64,000 nt of DNA from Cyclina sinensis (taxonomy: Eukaryota > Mollusca > Bivalvia > Venerida > Veneridae): assembly GCA_012932295.1 (NCBI GenBank), contig JAAONU010000001.1:49759134-49823133 (forward strand). The letters are read 5' to 3'. The notes under the pieces are model-generated. The model saw nothing but the letters and a program-made list of their open reading frames with translations. It did not search any database and had not been told where the DNA came from. Below, piece after piece: positions 37,401 through 49,384 of the stretch; the stretch's first letter is position 1, and the number at the start of each line of letters is the position of its first letter. The position numbers and the translations under genes are program-made.

Positions 37401-40400
37401 AGTAAGTAAGACATTAGTAACATTGCTTATTTGTACTTCATTGATGAGAGTGTTTCAGAAAATAAAATATTCTTTTAACAGTTACACCAGCCTGCAGAAG
37501 AGCTGTATAAGCAATGAAACAACAGCAAACTGCACATCAGAGATTGGAGACTTTTACAGAAGTATTCTGATAGTTTCTACATCCCTTTCACAATGCGGAA
37601 GCGAACAGAACCACGCGTATTTTGCTACGTATAATGGATCGACAAACTGTGTAAACCCTTACACACTTGGTCCTACGACAGACTCGACTTCAGTTAACGC
37701 AACCTTTATAACTACAAACACTACGATAGTACCACAGCTGAATTCCTCAACAACAGAGACAACATCTTCATCCTCCTCACAATCAGCATCAACATCTCAT
37801 TCTTCAACTACAGTCGCAAAACCACCACCAACATTACCTACACAATCACAGTCGTCCTCATCAACATCAACAGCTACACTATCAACGCCAGTAACAACAC
37901 CATCGTCGTCAACATTATCACCATCATCATCACAAACACCATCAATATCATCATCATCAACAACAATATCATCTTCTTCCCCAACAGCCCAATTGGCAAA
38001 CAACTGTTCGACTGTTGAAGACGACCTTGCGAATTGCTACAGTATATATACACCCGTGGCGTATGTAGATTTGAACGACACATGGCAACAGATCTGTGAA
38101 AAGTAAGTTGAAATAGGTAATAAAATGAAATTCATCAGATAAAACATGGGCTTTTTGTTAGGAAATACCGTAGCCATGGTGTCCCTCTTTGTTGAAAAGA
38201 AAGCCTTTTTGCTTGCCTGTAAGCCGACCAGAACTTCAAGCTATTATTCGTAATTTGGCATAGCGATTTATTCCTGTTTACTAAACTCTAATATTCAGAA
38301 GCATATATCTGAAATCTTCCGATTCATAGTAAAATGTATGTATGTACTTATTTTTTGTTCGTTTGTTCAAACGAAAATAAATCATTTATCACATATAAAA
38401 AGTTTCAAGTCTGGAAAAAAGACAGAACAAGACTTAATTAGGGTATAAGCCTTATGATTATTTCAAGATCAATACAACTCATAAACATAAATGGCAAAAG
38501 CAGACGTCCATAGAATGTCTTAAGGTACATGTTTAATCATTCGCAATCTGTGAAATAAACAATAAAAACAGTGACATATCACCAGTGATGTGAAAGATAA
38601 GTGATAATCTAAATTCAACCTTTAGTAAAGAGTCCTAACGTAAGCAACAGAAAATAAATCTAGAATTAAATCAGAAATAATTTGGCCCCGCAGAGCATCT
38701 TCTAGAGTGTGGGACGGGTGGTTTTATCTTTTGATACAATGTGTAGCCCTCGAGCATCACTTCTTAACTGCGCTTTCTTTATATACCCGAATTCACGATT
38801 CAAAGGATGCACGAAATAAATGTGCCACTAATTAAATATATCAAACAAACTCTAAAAATATTATAATTACATTTTTGGTATTCGCAAAAATATCAGTGAA
38901 CTTTCATCATTATCAAACTGTTTTAATTTAATTTTCTTTCTTTAAACGTGTTACGTTTTTATGAAATGACAGAATCCATCTTTTTCCATGCCCCCATATT
39001 TGAATTTGTACAAATACATAGTTGTTTTGCATAATCACTGTAGACTATTTATTATACAAATCTGTTGTTTGGCCATATTGTTAATTCTAAAAGTTTGTAT
39101 TTCATTTTTTGGCAGTATCATGGAGTGTTGCGATATTTGAATTTCATTGACGATGCTTATATTTCATCGTTTCAGTTGTTGTTAAGCTTGATTCTGTTTT
39201 TCCTTTCCTTTTGTCATATCATTTGTATTATTTTCCCACCACACTACCAAGTGTTCTAATGCTTTTCGTATCAATTTTTGGCTGTAGCAGTAAGGGCCAT
39301 TGACTATATGAACTTGTTTTCTAATATTTTATTTCATGTTTGAATTCCTTATAAAAATGTTTTTTTGATAACTGATTTTGATATTTGTCTGCAGTATTGA
39401 GTGTTTCCTGCAGTGCATGTCTGATGCCATTGGTGACTGTTACCTTCTGGACAAGTATTTAACATACGATATCAATGTGATGAAAGTCAATTACAGAGCG
39501 TCGTGTGAGAATTTCAACATTAATGGTAACATCCTTTACTTAACTACATAGTTTTTCGAATTTAGACAGCAAATGTATAAGATTATCACCATTAAAACAA
39601 TAACAACTATATTTTTTATTTCAAACACGTTAATATTAATATAGCTGAAATCACTGGCTGACGAATTCGATTTGAAGAATTCGATTTTGTATAACGTTAT
39701 ATATTAGACTTTCTTTCTTTGAAAAGAACTTAACTGTTTAATAATTAGGTTTTTAGCATCCTAGATTTAAACTTTATGTAAACAATCGAATCTTTATTGA
39801 ACAATCATTGGTAAGCTGCATGTTTGCAGCGTTTGTGTTTTTCTGTACTCGTAAAACAAAATCTGAGATAATAAAACATTTAAGGAAGGAACGTAAGTCA
39901 GTGTTTTGCCATAGGCATTGCAGTAAATTTTACCATTTTATTTTTGGTACAGTTGCTTCTTTGATCGAATGTCAACCATACAACACAACATGTTTTTTTG
40001 AGTCAAATGCACCGAATGTTCTTCTGGATGCAGTCAGTTATTATAATAATTCAGACTATGCTAATTACAAAGAGGCGTATTGCAAGTAAGGTGTTTTTTT
40101 CAGTTAATATTTGTATTGAAAGAATTTACTTATATAAAAACAGAAGGCATAAACATGTGAAATACATTGGTAATGCAAATCGATCAATCCTTATGGCATG
40201 GAGTTTCTATTTCATTTCACAGTTCAGGTCCATTTTATATAAACATTGACTGCAAAGAGTCTGTGACTTTCATTGCCATATGTTGACAGTCTCTCGTAAA
40301 TGACTGAAGGAAAAAAGCTACTGCGTTATATAGGAGAATACAAAAGAGTTGCTTTTTTATTGTGATATAAAGAATTATTAGAATATTTTGCGTGGTTTTG

Positions 40401-43400
40401 CAAATAAACTTAAAAATAAACTGCTTTGTGACGGTTTTATTTGGTATATTATAATAACATCTAATTCAGATCACTCGAAGTTAGACTTTGTAATAAATAC
40501 AAGCCAGTAAGTAAGACATTAGTAACATTGCTTATTTGTACTTCATTGATGAGAGTGTTTCAGAAAATAAAATATTCTTTTAACAGTTACACCAGCCTGC
40601 AGAAGAGCTGTATAAGCAATGAAGCAACAGCAAACTGCACATCAGAGATTGGAGACTTTTACAGAAGTATTCTGATAGTTTCTACATCCCTTTCACAATG
40701 TGGAAGCGAACAGAACCACGCGTATTTTGCTACGTATAATGGATCGATAAACTGTGTAAACCCTTACACGCTGAGTCCTTCGACAAACTCTACGACAAAC
40801 TCTACGTCAGTTTCAACATTACCTACACAGTTCCAGTCGTCATCATTATCGTCTACACCAACAACATCATCAACATCAACCACAAAAACATCCTCTACAC
40901 CACCAACAACAACATCAGCAGCAACATCATCAACATTATCGTATACACCAACAACATCATCATCAATATCAACAACATCATCAACATCAACAACATCATC
41001 AACATCAACCACAACAACATCATCAACATCAACAACATCATCAACATCAACCATAACAACGACATCAACAACAACATCAACAGCAGCAACATATCCAACA
41101 TCAGAAATAGTATCATCGTCATCCCCAACACCATCATCATCAATGGCAACAACAACAACTTTTTCATCAATTATATCAACATCAACTTCTCCGTCCTCTA
41201 CATCTGTGCAGTCATCATCTACAACGTTTTTTCCACAACAGTCTGAAACTACATCTCAAGCTAATACAATGGTAAAGTATTTGTTTTCTTTTCCTGTATT
41301 CTTTTGTTATCTCGGTGGTTGATAGTTGGTACTTGGTTCGATCTGTGCACGTACTGTAGTTTATTTTCACATGGCAAGAATATTTCCACGTACTTTTATG
41401 ATTTCGCAATTCACATTTTGAATGTAAGCATTCTGTTGTTATGTATATACAAACGAAGATTATACCTTTCCAATATTAAACGTAAATAAGGCTTGCTCAG
41501 TCGTTATCAAAACCGCTATTTCTTACATCCCTATCTTTCATTTGAATAGCTTTATTGTTGTTTTTTCTTTTTCACATAAAGGGCTGCTCTTTTCCAACTA
41601 TATTGTCAAGTCTAGGAAAGTGTATATCACTGGAATCCGTTAACTCATCTACGGTCGAATCAGTCCTGACGGAATATTGCGACGAGTAAGTTTTTTACTA
41701 TACTACATATTTATTTCTGTTCGTTTTCAAATCTAAAATAACCTATTTTTTTTTCATTTACCTTAAACACGGTCATACGATTCGTGATAAAAAGCATCAC
41801 TAATATTAGAGGCTCAGCTGAAAACGTAACGCCCGTTTTCGAATTTATAATTAATCAAGTGTTAAGTGGCTAGTGTATGAATGTAATGGGATACAAATGT
41901 CCGCTGAGCTTTGAAGGTGCTTTCTGAAAAAAGCAAACAACAGTTGCCAGCTAATGCAAACTGTTTATTAGTGACTTGGTAAAAAAATAATGGTTGCCCT
42001 GTTGATTTTGTCATACAGAGGCCTTATTATCCATCTTAGAAAAGTGACACATTCGGTCGATATCAGTTCTTCAACATCGATAATCTCCCGATACCGGGGA
42101 TCGATTTCACTCAAAGAAATACTTATATAGATTTTTCTAAGCAATCTCGAACAACTTTTTTCATATTTAAGTTAAACTGTCATTGCTTGAATTAACTGAT
42201 TTAGGAAAAAAAGTCACAATATTTGAAAAAATTTTCTTAGTGACAATTACACATTACAGTCTTTGTCAGAATTAACTCTCAATATTTGGAGAAAACAAAT
42301 GTAAAAACATGAACATAGGAAAAATGTTTTAGGAGAACTCTAGACCCACAGAAATACTAATATTATGACGATGATTTATACTTATAAAATTAAGCTCACC
42401 TCGATCGTACCAAAATATCCCTTTACAGTCTTTTTAAATGAGCTTACATTGTCAATCTCAAACTTCATTGTACCGTTTTTCATAAATGTATTTCTATTAG
42501 CACCAACACTTTTACTAAAGGATCAAAGAATTGTTCTACATAAAGAAGACAGCCTCTCTGCTTATATATTTAATAGTAGTCAGAGCTTTTGTCATTCTGT
42601 ATTTACGGGTGTAATATTCAATGTTTTTATTGTTTTAAAGCGTCGAGTGTAATATTCAGTGCTATATAAACTCTGTCGGGGAATGTTACACGAACGACCA
42701 GTTCTTCACTCTTGATACAGAGACTTATAAAGTTTCCAGTAGGGCCTATTGTGACAACCTCACAGGTAAGTCTTGTAGGGAAAGGTTTTGATGTAGATTG
42801 ATTAAAGTTAAAGCTAGTCCCGAATAGTAAACATCATATTAAAATACAAATGTAATAAACAAATCTACAGCAACGAAACAATCAACTTGGTTAATCAATG
42901 TGGTCACGTTTTCAGCACAAGATATGAATAAATAGAAAAAAATCAGTTGCCGGTTTAAGTACTATTCAAAAGTTTAATGAATGCTTTGGGTGCCGTTGGA
43001 AAAAGAATATTTACACTCGTATTCCTTTCTAAAAAGGTGATTATTTCAAATGGTTAAAAACAAGAACAGTAAAATATCACCACCAACAACAATGTTAACA
43101 ATTTCAGTGGCATCAGTCTATCTCTCAGTCTGACTGTCAATACGCCAGCTGCTTAAATATATGTGCTCGGTTGCCTCTTTAGGAAGCCATGATGTATCTT
43201 GTAATAACAATTGTGTTTACTTAAGTAGCTTCAGCATTCATATTTTCTTTACATATTGCTTCATACAGTTCTGTCCTATATCAAGAAGATATGTCACGAG
43301 CAAGTACCTATTTTGTGGTTCTAGGGTCAAGTTCACAGTTGATGCTTCTGTCATAGACACCAATATGTAAAGGTTTTATTGTGATTTCTAGGACAAAGTT

Positions 43401-44381
43401 TTTCTATTTTAAGTTAGTCAGGCTGAAGTTGTTACCATGACTCCTAACTCTTTCTATCCATTTTCAACTATCTCCATTTGACGACTTAGTTGTAATCAGT
43501 TCTTTTGTACATCGACTCTTCGTTGAGAAGTTATTACTTTAATTTTTACATGATGTGAATGAAACCCTTATGCTAATTAAATTCAAACCCTGCCACTCAG
43601 TGCGTCTTTAAACTTAGTTAAGCTTAACTTTACTCCGTGTCCTTGTTTTTTTTTAACGAAGACATTGGTTCTTTGAAGCTCCTTGTTTTCACAAAAACTA
43701 AACTTTACGTGATTAACGCATTTTTCACGAATTCTTTATTTCAGAAACAATATTAGCAATTAAAACATGTCAGTTTGACGACAGCTCTTGTTTGACGTCA
43801 TTTGTGTCAACATTAACAAATGACGTCCAACCACTCTTTACTGATGGGAACTTTGCGGAATACAGACAACTATATTGCAGGTTTGTGAATGTAAACAATA
43901 TATATTGATGTAATGCTTCATTGATAACGGCGATTTCACACATTATTATTTTCACTATTTTGTTTGTATAAAAACAAATTGTTCTATAGAAATTCATGAT
44001 GCTTATAGCATCATTATATATAAATGCAAAACTAGTTTTAAATACAGAAAAGTTATTCTTTTATTGTTTAGATATTTATTTGAAGAAAAACTAAACACTG
44101 CTATATCAGCAAGACATATTACTATTTTTTCTTACAGTTTGTTGACAACGCTGAAGGTCTGTCTTACTGACACCACTATAAGCGGCTGCACTTTGCAACA
44201 AGGCAGCTTGTACAAGGACATTTTCCTCACATCATATAGCTACTCAAAGTGTGAGACGCAAAGCCACGCCTTCTTTACCATGTATGGGCATGACGTCACT
44301 TGTGGAAGCTCTACTGTTTTGTCGCACATTTTTGGGATACTGTCAGCCGTTTCAGTAACATTAGCTGTAATAATATTGTAA
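31361..44381 (+). CDS. Gene A: four-module cysteine-rich mucin-like surface protein, 15 exons
   Basis: Family not recognised. Exons: 31361-31388, 31879-32026, 32785-32915, 33432-33564, 34032-34652, 36207-36337, 36848-36980, 37482-38102, 39395-39525, 39953-40085, 40587-41271, 41582-41685, 42641-42765, 43745-43880, 44138-44381. All junctions are GT-AG and phases agree; total 3504 nt, 1167 residues. Exons 1-2 give a signal peptide (MRPVAPWII then VLSSFMFGCSVAQS). Four modules of about 200 residues follow, each from four exon pieces carrying 3, 4, 3 and 4 cysteines. Ser/Thr-rich linkers separate modules. The C-terminus VTCGSST then a hydrophobic ILSAVSVTLAVIIL and stop fits GPI anchoring. Exons 5 and 8 each encode the end of one module, the linker and the start of the next, which argues strongly for one gene rather than several. 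NxS/T sites are frequent. Likely an extracellular, heavily glycosylated surface protein; role unknown. Confidence 0.82.
31448..31482 (+). repeat. (AG)n microsatellite
   Basis: Uninterrupted AG dinucleotides in intron 1 of gene A. Confidence 0.97.
31879..34220 (+). CDS. Gene A module 1 (exons 2-4 and start of exon 5)
   Basis: Cysteine pieces: NNCSTVEDDLATC and WQQNCEK (exon 2); IECFLQCMSDAIGDCY and RASCENF (exon 3); ECQPYNTTC and NYKEAYCK (exon 4); LQKSCISNEATANC, SLSQCGSEQ and STNCVNPY (exon 5). Fourteen cysteines could form seven disulfides. Apart from aromatic and cysteine positions the pattern suggests short helices. Exon 2 and its intron are more diverged from the later copies than exons 3-5 are. 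Confidence 0.8.
34221..34540 (+). CDS. Gene A linker 1: Ser/Thr/Pro mucin-like
   Basis: About 105 residues of Ser and Thr with Pro, Gln and Ala inside exon 5, coded largely by TCA, ACA, TCT and TCC. Contains sequons such as NTT and NSST. Expected to be densely O-glycosylated and extended, spacing modules 1 and 2. Confidence 0.85.
34541..37670 (+). CDS. Gene A module 2 (end of exon 5 to start of exon 8)
   Basis: Begins LANNCSTVEDDLANCYS in exon 5, continues in exons 6 (36207-36337) and 7 (36848-36980) and ends in exon 8 with TNCVNPYT. Exons 6 and 7 have the same lengths (131 and 133 nt) and nearly the same sequence as exons 3 and 4. The 1.55-kb intron before exon 6 holds a 250-bp transposon absent from the equivalent intron of module 3. 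Confidence 0.8.
35136..35385. mobile_element. 250-bp MITE-like insertion with 7-bp target duplication
   Basis: Flanked by TGACATA at 35129-35135 and 35386-35392. The equivalent place in copy 2 (about 38572-38580) has a single GTGACATATCACC, the intact empty site. Ends contain inverted GCGGATCCAGG and CCTGGATCCGC next to G and C runs; an internal CCTGGATCTGCTAGTG near 35310 mirrors the left end too. No coding capacity. Confidence 0.9.
36051..39236 (+). repeat. Tandem segmental duplication, copy 2
   Basis: 3186 bp, nearly identical to copy 1 in exons and introns, including long intron stretches such as 36360-36780 against 32940-33370 and 38150-38570 against 34690-35130. Confidence 0.9.
37671..37985 (+). 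CDS. Gene A linker 2: Ser/Thr/Pro mucin-like
   Basis: Lies inside exon 8, which has exactly the length of exon 5 (621 nt) and differs from it at only about ten bases by eye. The linker therefore duplicates linker 1 almost unchanged. Confidence 0.85.
37986..40775 (+). CDS. Gene A module 3 (end of exon 8 to start of exon 11)
   Basis: Pieces as in modules 1 and 2: exon 8 end (ANNCSTVEDDLANC, WQQICEK), exon 9 (39395-39525), exon 10 (39953-40085) and the start of exon 11 (40587 on). The intron between exons 9 and 10 differs from its counterparts between about 39650 and 39900: the usual sequence there is replaced. Confidence 0.8.
39237..40800 (+). repeat. Tandem segmental duplication, partial copy 3
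   Basis: Repeats the first half of the unit through exon d, then diverges in linker 3. An interior stretch at about 39650-39900 is unrelated to the other copies. Confidence 0.85.
40776..41271 (+). CDS. Gene A linker 3: long Thr/Ser repeat
   Basis: About 165 residues, mostly Thr and Ser as TTSSTSTT-type repeats coded by tandem ACA and TCA triplets (densest at about 40850-41110). Different from linkers 1 and 2. The DNA has the structure of a coding minisatellite, so length polymorphism is likely. Exon 11 ends ACAATG|GTAAAG in phase 0, unlike the other module junctions. Confidence 0.82.
41582..44300 (+). CDS. Gene A module 4, diverged type
   Basis: Here all four pieces are separate exons: GCSFPTILSSLGKC and TEYCDE (41582-41685); VECNIQCYINSVGECY and RAYCDN (42641-42765); KTCQFDDSSC and YRQLYCR (43745-43880); LLTTLKVC, ISGC, YSKCETQSHAFFTMYG and VTCGSS (44138 on). 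The cysteine layout matches modules 1-3, but residues are closer to the single module of gene B. It leads directly to the C-terminal hydrophobic segment. Confidence 0.82.
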
Positions 44382-44750
44382 AAGACTCGTCCTCTTCTGA
44401 TGAAAATTTGTCTGACATTGTTGGTGACATTATTAGTAGATTTTGCATCACTGTCCAACTTAATATTAATAGGAGTATAAGGTCTAGATAAACGGGAAAG
44501 CAGTCATTATTTTGCCGCGCACGATTTACTTCTTGTTCTATAGCAATTACTGTTGGAAACACTTTACAAACTTTCTCATGTGTACGTGCTTTTCAGATAT
44601 AGTGTGTTTGTATTAAATTGTTTTTACTATTTAGATGTAGCTCTTAAATATAACGTGTATCACACATTTTCGATAGAAATATGGACGCCCTTGTTCTAGG
44701 AACAGGGTTAGACTCACATTTTTCCGTGTTAGTTACATGCAAAGTCAGTG

Positions 44751-44788
<38 letters not shown>

Positions 44789-46480
44789 AACTTATGTCCC
44801 CTTTTCATCTTCAATTTTGCAAAAAAAGACGGTTTCCAAATGTTATCTCCTTAAAAGGCGATGGTTTGAAATAATTTTTGATACACATGAGTATTTTCCA
44901 CCATTTTCTTATGATCCCTTTTTTACTTCAATTTTGCAAAAACTGGTTCAATCACTTTAAATTTACACATTGCATTTTAGATTACATGGCACAATTCAAG
45001 TTAAATTCAATGATGAATGAACTTTCATTCATTACCTCAGATATTTTTACTGTACTGTAAATATTCCTACACTAGTTACATTATCTTAAGTATTTGTTTT
45101 CTCATACCAGTATATAAAACTGAACACAGCTTGAATAGGTGGCTACGTTCTCGCCTTGGTGCCGAACTTCATGCATCCAATCTTACTTCCATAAAATCTT
45201 CCTCCAATATATAATTATACATTTGGAATGGGCTGTTTTATCATTTCTCCAAATTAGTTGCCATTTCTGTGTGCTGCACTAACATACCATTTGCGTTTAT
45301 CATTCATTATTATGTAATGTCATTCCCCTTTTATGAACACTTAATTTAATGTGCTGCACGAAATTATCATCTGCATTTAATCTCCTTCAGTAAAGTCATC
45401 CTCCGTTTCCATTTTATGTGGTCTTATTTTCCATTCAGAATTGAGTGCCTGATGACTGTAGGTGTATTTACTATATCAGTGGTCAATTTGGACTGATTTG
45501 TATTCGCTGCTTAATTACGGTGACCATTAATACGGGGTTTACTGTACTTATAAACTTTTTTTAAAATTAAAACTGAAATTTCACATAGTGGATAATTCCT
45601 AACCTACTTTTATATCAAAGTTTCAGTCACTGCCTTGAAAAAGTGCAGTAAAGCCTTACTGGATACTTTAAATTTCTGTTTTGTTGTTGCAAACTTGTTA
45701 CTAGACTAAACATTCACAAAACCATATAACTAAACTCATTCTCCAATGATAAACTAGGTTCTTGCACAAACTTTAAGGATGAAATCAGTTTTCTTCACCC
45801 TTAAATTAAACAATTTTAATACATCTTTTATGTGGCCTTTGTTTTCTTGTGGTTGCCATATTTCTGTGACAAGGCGATATTTAGGGGATATTAATCAACT
45901 TCAGTGATCAATAAAGTTGAAAAGAAGTGGGCATTATAGGTGTGCATTCCGAATACTTATATTAACCCTTATTTAGTGTCAAGTTGAGAGGTGGGGTATG
46001 AATCACCTTTAGTGATAGCTCTAAGTTCAGCTTAAATGCTGCTGCTGATATATTTCATAGAATTAAAATGGAATGTTACTTCGTCCCTTTAATTCGTATT
46101 AGTCTCTTTTAAACTTTTCTTTTCAAATTCTACATCTCATTACTTTTTGAAGTCCATAATATGCTCCACTTGTCAACAGAGCTTTGTTTACCTATCTATC
46201 ATACTTCAAAAATGGAATTTATTTGCTCTGTATAGAACTTTTATATGATACCAAGATCGCTTCGAAATTAAACCTAATTTATTTATTGACATAAACACTT
46301 GTTATGTAATATGCTGATTATTAAAACAGTCGTCTTTTTTTATATATTGTTGTCATTTGTAGGGTGGGTGAAGTAGTTTTGTCAATTTTCCTCTCAATTA
46401 CTATATATATTTTTAAACAGTGCATCAACCGTTCAGTTATAAAAATGTGTTAATCCAAGTTGCAGTCATTTAGATTTAAT
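44382..46480. other. Intergenic region after gene A
   Basis: 3' untranslated sequence of gene A presumably begins here; no clear AATAAA was found close to the stop. Contains a (GT)n run and otherwise no recognisable gene. Confidence 0.55.
44752..44786 (+). repeat. (GT)n microsatellite
   Basis: Uninterrupted GT dinucleotides, shortly after gene A. Confidence 0.97.
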
Positions 46481-47307
46481 CACAACAGTACGCCGACACG
46501 CTAAAAGAGGGTCGCCAGAATGATACATTTAACTATCGTCTTGGCGTTGTTTCGGGTATGAAAATATCGTATTCTAGCATAAAATCGCTTGTTTTTGCCC
46601 GTTTTGCCTATGTTTTAACGAGAGCAAAAAGGTGTGTTAACAAGGAAATTCTCGCGCTCATGCGCTGTTATAACCTGATTTCAGTTATGCGCGTTATAGG
46701 GCCTTTGTATATAATGGACGCTGATCCGTCTTTTTTTGCCCCAAATCGGCAGTTTATGTAACTTTGCAGGTAGGAACGTAGACGAAACATTCATGATTAT
46801 TGATAAAATCAATGGCTGGCCTTGTCCACATTATCTGATTAAATCCAGATCCAGCGGTGAGGCGATACTTTTTAAGTTTCAAGATGGCCGCTCGACAGGT
46901 TGAAACATGTTGACGTGTCGCCCTGGAACGCATATTTAAAACACGTATCCATAACAACCTAAAGGCGACTGTACTATTATTATTTTTTTTTTTCGTAAAC
47001 ATGTCTTTTCTAGATCATTTTATGCTAGATTAGCGTTAAAGCACGTTTTTCGTATCATAACATCTGCAGAATCCCTCGGGATATCTTGGTGTCCTCGCCC
47101 TACGGGCTCGGGCACCAACCAGCCCTCGGGATTCTGCAGATGTTATAACACGAAAAAACGTGCGTTAACCCTATATTGGCGCCCTTTCTCTATCGTTAAT
47201 TCGTTCAGGCGCGTCTTAAAAGTTGCCAGCACGCCGACACGCCAGAACGATATTTTAGCGCGCAGATACGCCCAAGAAAAGTTATGGCGTGTTGGTGTAC
47301 TGTCGTG
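46481..47307. mobile_element. Candidate 0.8-kb inverted-repeat element
   Basis: Left end CACAACAGTACGCCGACACGC (46481-46501) matches the reverse complement of the right end (about 47287-47307) at 18 of 21 bases. The core motif ACGCCGACACG recurs internally near 47231. The interior carries the long palindrome listed next. No target duplication found and no transposase. Confidence 0.5.
47032..47169. repeat. Long imperfect palindrome with nested hairpin
   Basis: Left arm includes GCACGTTTTTCGTATCATAA and CATCTGCAGAATCCCTCGGG (47041-47080); the right arm mirrors it from CCCTCGGGATTCTGCAGATG (47123) to CGAAAAAACGTGC (47163). The loop holds a second hairpin around GTCCTCGCCC and GGGCTCGGGCACC (47091-47114). 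Confidence 0.9.
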
Positions 47308-49384
47308 ACGGCGCCCTCTCAAACCCACCGATACGAGAACACGATATGGCAGAAATCATCCACCATATCCAGGTCCTACTGAGGCATAGATTATGAAACT
47401 CGCTGAAACGTCACCCGTTAAAACTCGTTATATAAAATTTCGAAGATTACCTTTCTTGGAAATTATATCGATGTAATTATCCTATCTCAATCGTTCACTA
47501 CTTCATTTGCAAATTGTTCTTCATAACTTATCGTCAGTTTAAGTGTTTAAGGTATTCATTTTAACTATTGCTCGAGAATTAATATTAGATAAACCCGTAA
47601 AACGGAAAAATAAAAGGAAGTTTTAAGAGTACTCGCAAAAAAAATCTTTCTTCAGGATACCGATGGTTCAATCAGACACTGAAAATTATTACAGTTTTCA
47701 AACATATATAGTTGACAATGATAAAAACAAGTCAAAACAAAACGAATCACAGGGACACAAGTTTGAACGACGTTTCCCCCTAAATGATTAAGAATAGCGT
47801 GGCTGTCTTTTCCTTTCTTTCATGCTAATGGCAGACATTGATCAATCAAGCTTCTTTATGAGTGTGTATCCTATCTGGATAGTCCAAGATATTTATTCAT
47901 TCGCCGTCTAACAAACAGCTGTGAGCAAGATGTTGCACAACTTTGTTGAGGTATGTATGTGTATTTCATATATATGTATAAATATATTTTTATAATTTTT
48001 TATTTATTCATTAATTTATGCTTTAAACTTTTTTCAAGTAGTATATGAAAATTGATTTGATTACGCTGTTTTGAGTCTCTTTTTCTGGAATATCATACCA
48101 GCTCTTAACCGATTCTGCATATTAAATAGAACAAAAGTTTGGTTTTTCAAACATTGAAGGTCTTGAAAACCCAGTTGATATCAAATTACAAAAGGCTGTT
48201 TGCACGAAAATTTCGATAATTACTTTTTTTTTTTTTCAAAACTCTTTCGCAGTCCTACATTTTGTTATAGAATACATCAAGTTTAAAGTGATTGTATTGC
48301 ATGTTTTTTTTTTTAAAGATGAGTCCTGCATTATGTAAAAAATGTTCTCTATTCATCGCTGATAATACGGCAATTCGTCGGCTATGTATTTCTGTAAGAA
48401 ATGCATATACATTTATGTAGAACTATGTTTTTTTCCCTCGAAGTTTTATATTCTCACTTAATGTCCTAATTCAGAATGAGATTTTGCATTCAGTCGACCT
48501 AAGTTATGCAAAGTACCAACAGTTTTAGTTCCTTATATTCCATATTTCTTTGCTTTACATTTTACTGACTGTTATAAGTGACACACAAGAACAATTACAC
48601 CAAAAGTTAAAATCATTTTAACATCTGTAGCACAGCATTACAACAATGCTAAAATATTGACCGCACATTGCTAACAGCAACAGCTTGCTTTACTTATGAG
48701 CGTCTGGATCAACATTTTTATCTATATAAAATCTTTATTATTCTTGTGATACATTTAAAGGGATAACAAGTAACATACGGTTTCTTATTTTTACTATTAT
48801 GGCATAACTAAAATTTAACCGCCTGCGAAACATTTCTGCTCTCTCCAAGACAAATGTACATGTATCAGTTATTTCTATTTTATTAACGAACTCTAAACGT
48901 TTTATGTAAGTATACATGTAAGTCATGTATGTTGTCTGCGTCAATTTTTGGATACAGAAAGTCCTAGTCAGATGCAACGGTTGACCACTGATACATCCTA
49001 AAGTTTAGCACAACATAGTGTAAATTTAAGTGAGACTCCAATATATGTTTTATTATTATTTACCTCTATTTACTTTTTGCGTACCAAAAACTAAGATAAT
49101 TAATCTCGAATACCTGTCTCTAACGGTTTTAACTAAGAAGAGCAAACCACAAACACACCACACAAAACATGTAATTGAAAGAGCTATCCACGGAGCTTTA
49201 CTGGAAAAAAAGTTAATTAATAATATGTAAGATATATTTGTTATGTGAGGATACAATATGACCGGCATCAAGTTTCAGTTAGTATTTAACTTCAGTTGAA
49301 AGAACCATTTGCAGACTTTATCAACTTTTCAGCGAGTTCGGCAACGCCTGTAAGCCTTTCTGACAAAGCATCCCTGGAGTAGCC
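47308..49384. other. Intergenic region before gene B
   Basis: AT-rich sequence, no gene, RNA or clear repeat identified. The promoter of gene B should be in its right part but no element can be named. Confidence 0.5.

Noticed and set aside
40895..41170. Minus-strand Met/Leu-rich frame
   Set aside because: Another frame of the same ACA/TCA repeat.
31361..41271. Gene A read as three separate small genes, one per tandem unit
   Set aside because: Exons 5 and 8 each contain the end of one module, the linker and the beginning of the next in one open frame, and only one signal exon is found.
44748..44960. Plus-strand frame starting in Cys/Val repeats
   Set aside because: Reading of the (GT)n microsatellite.
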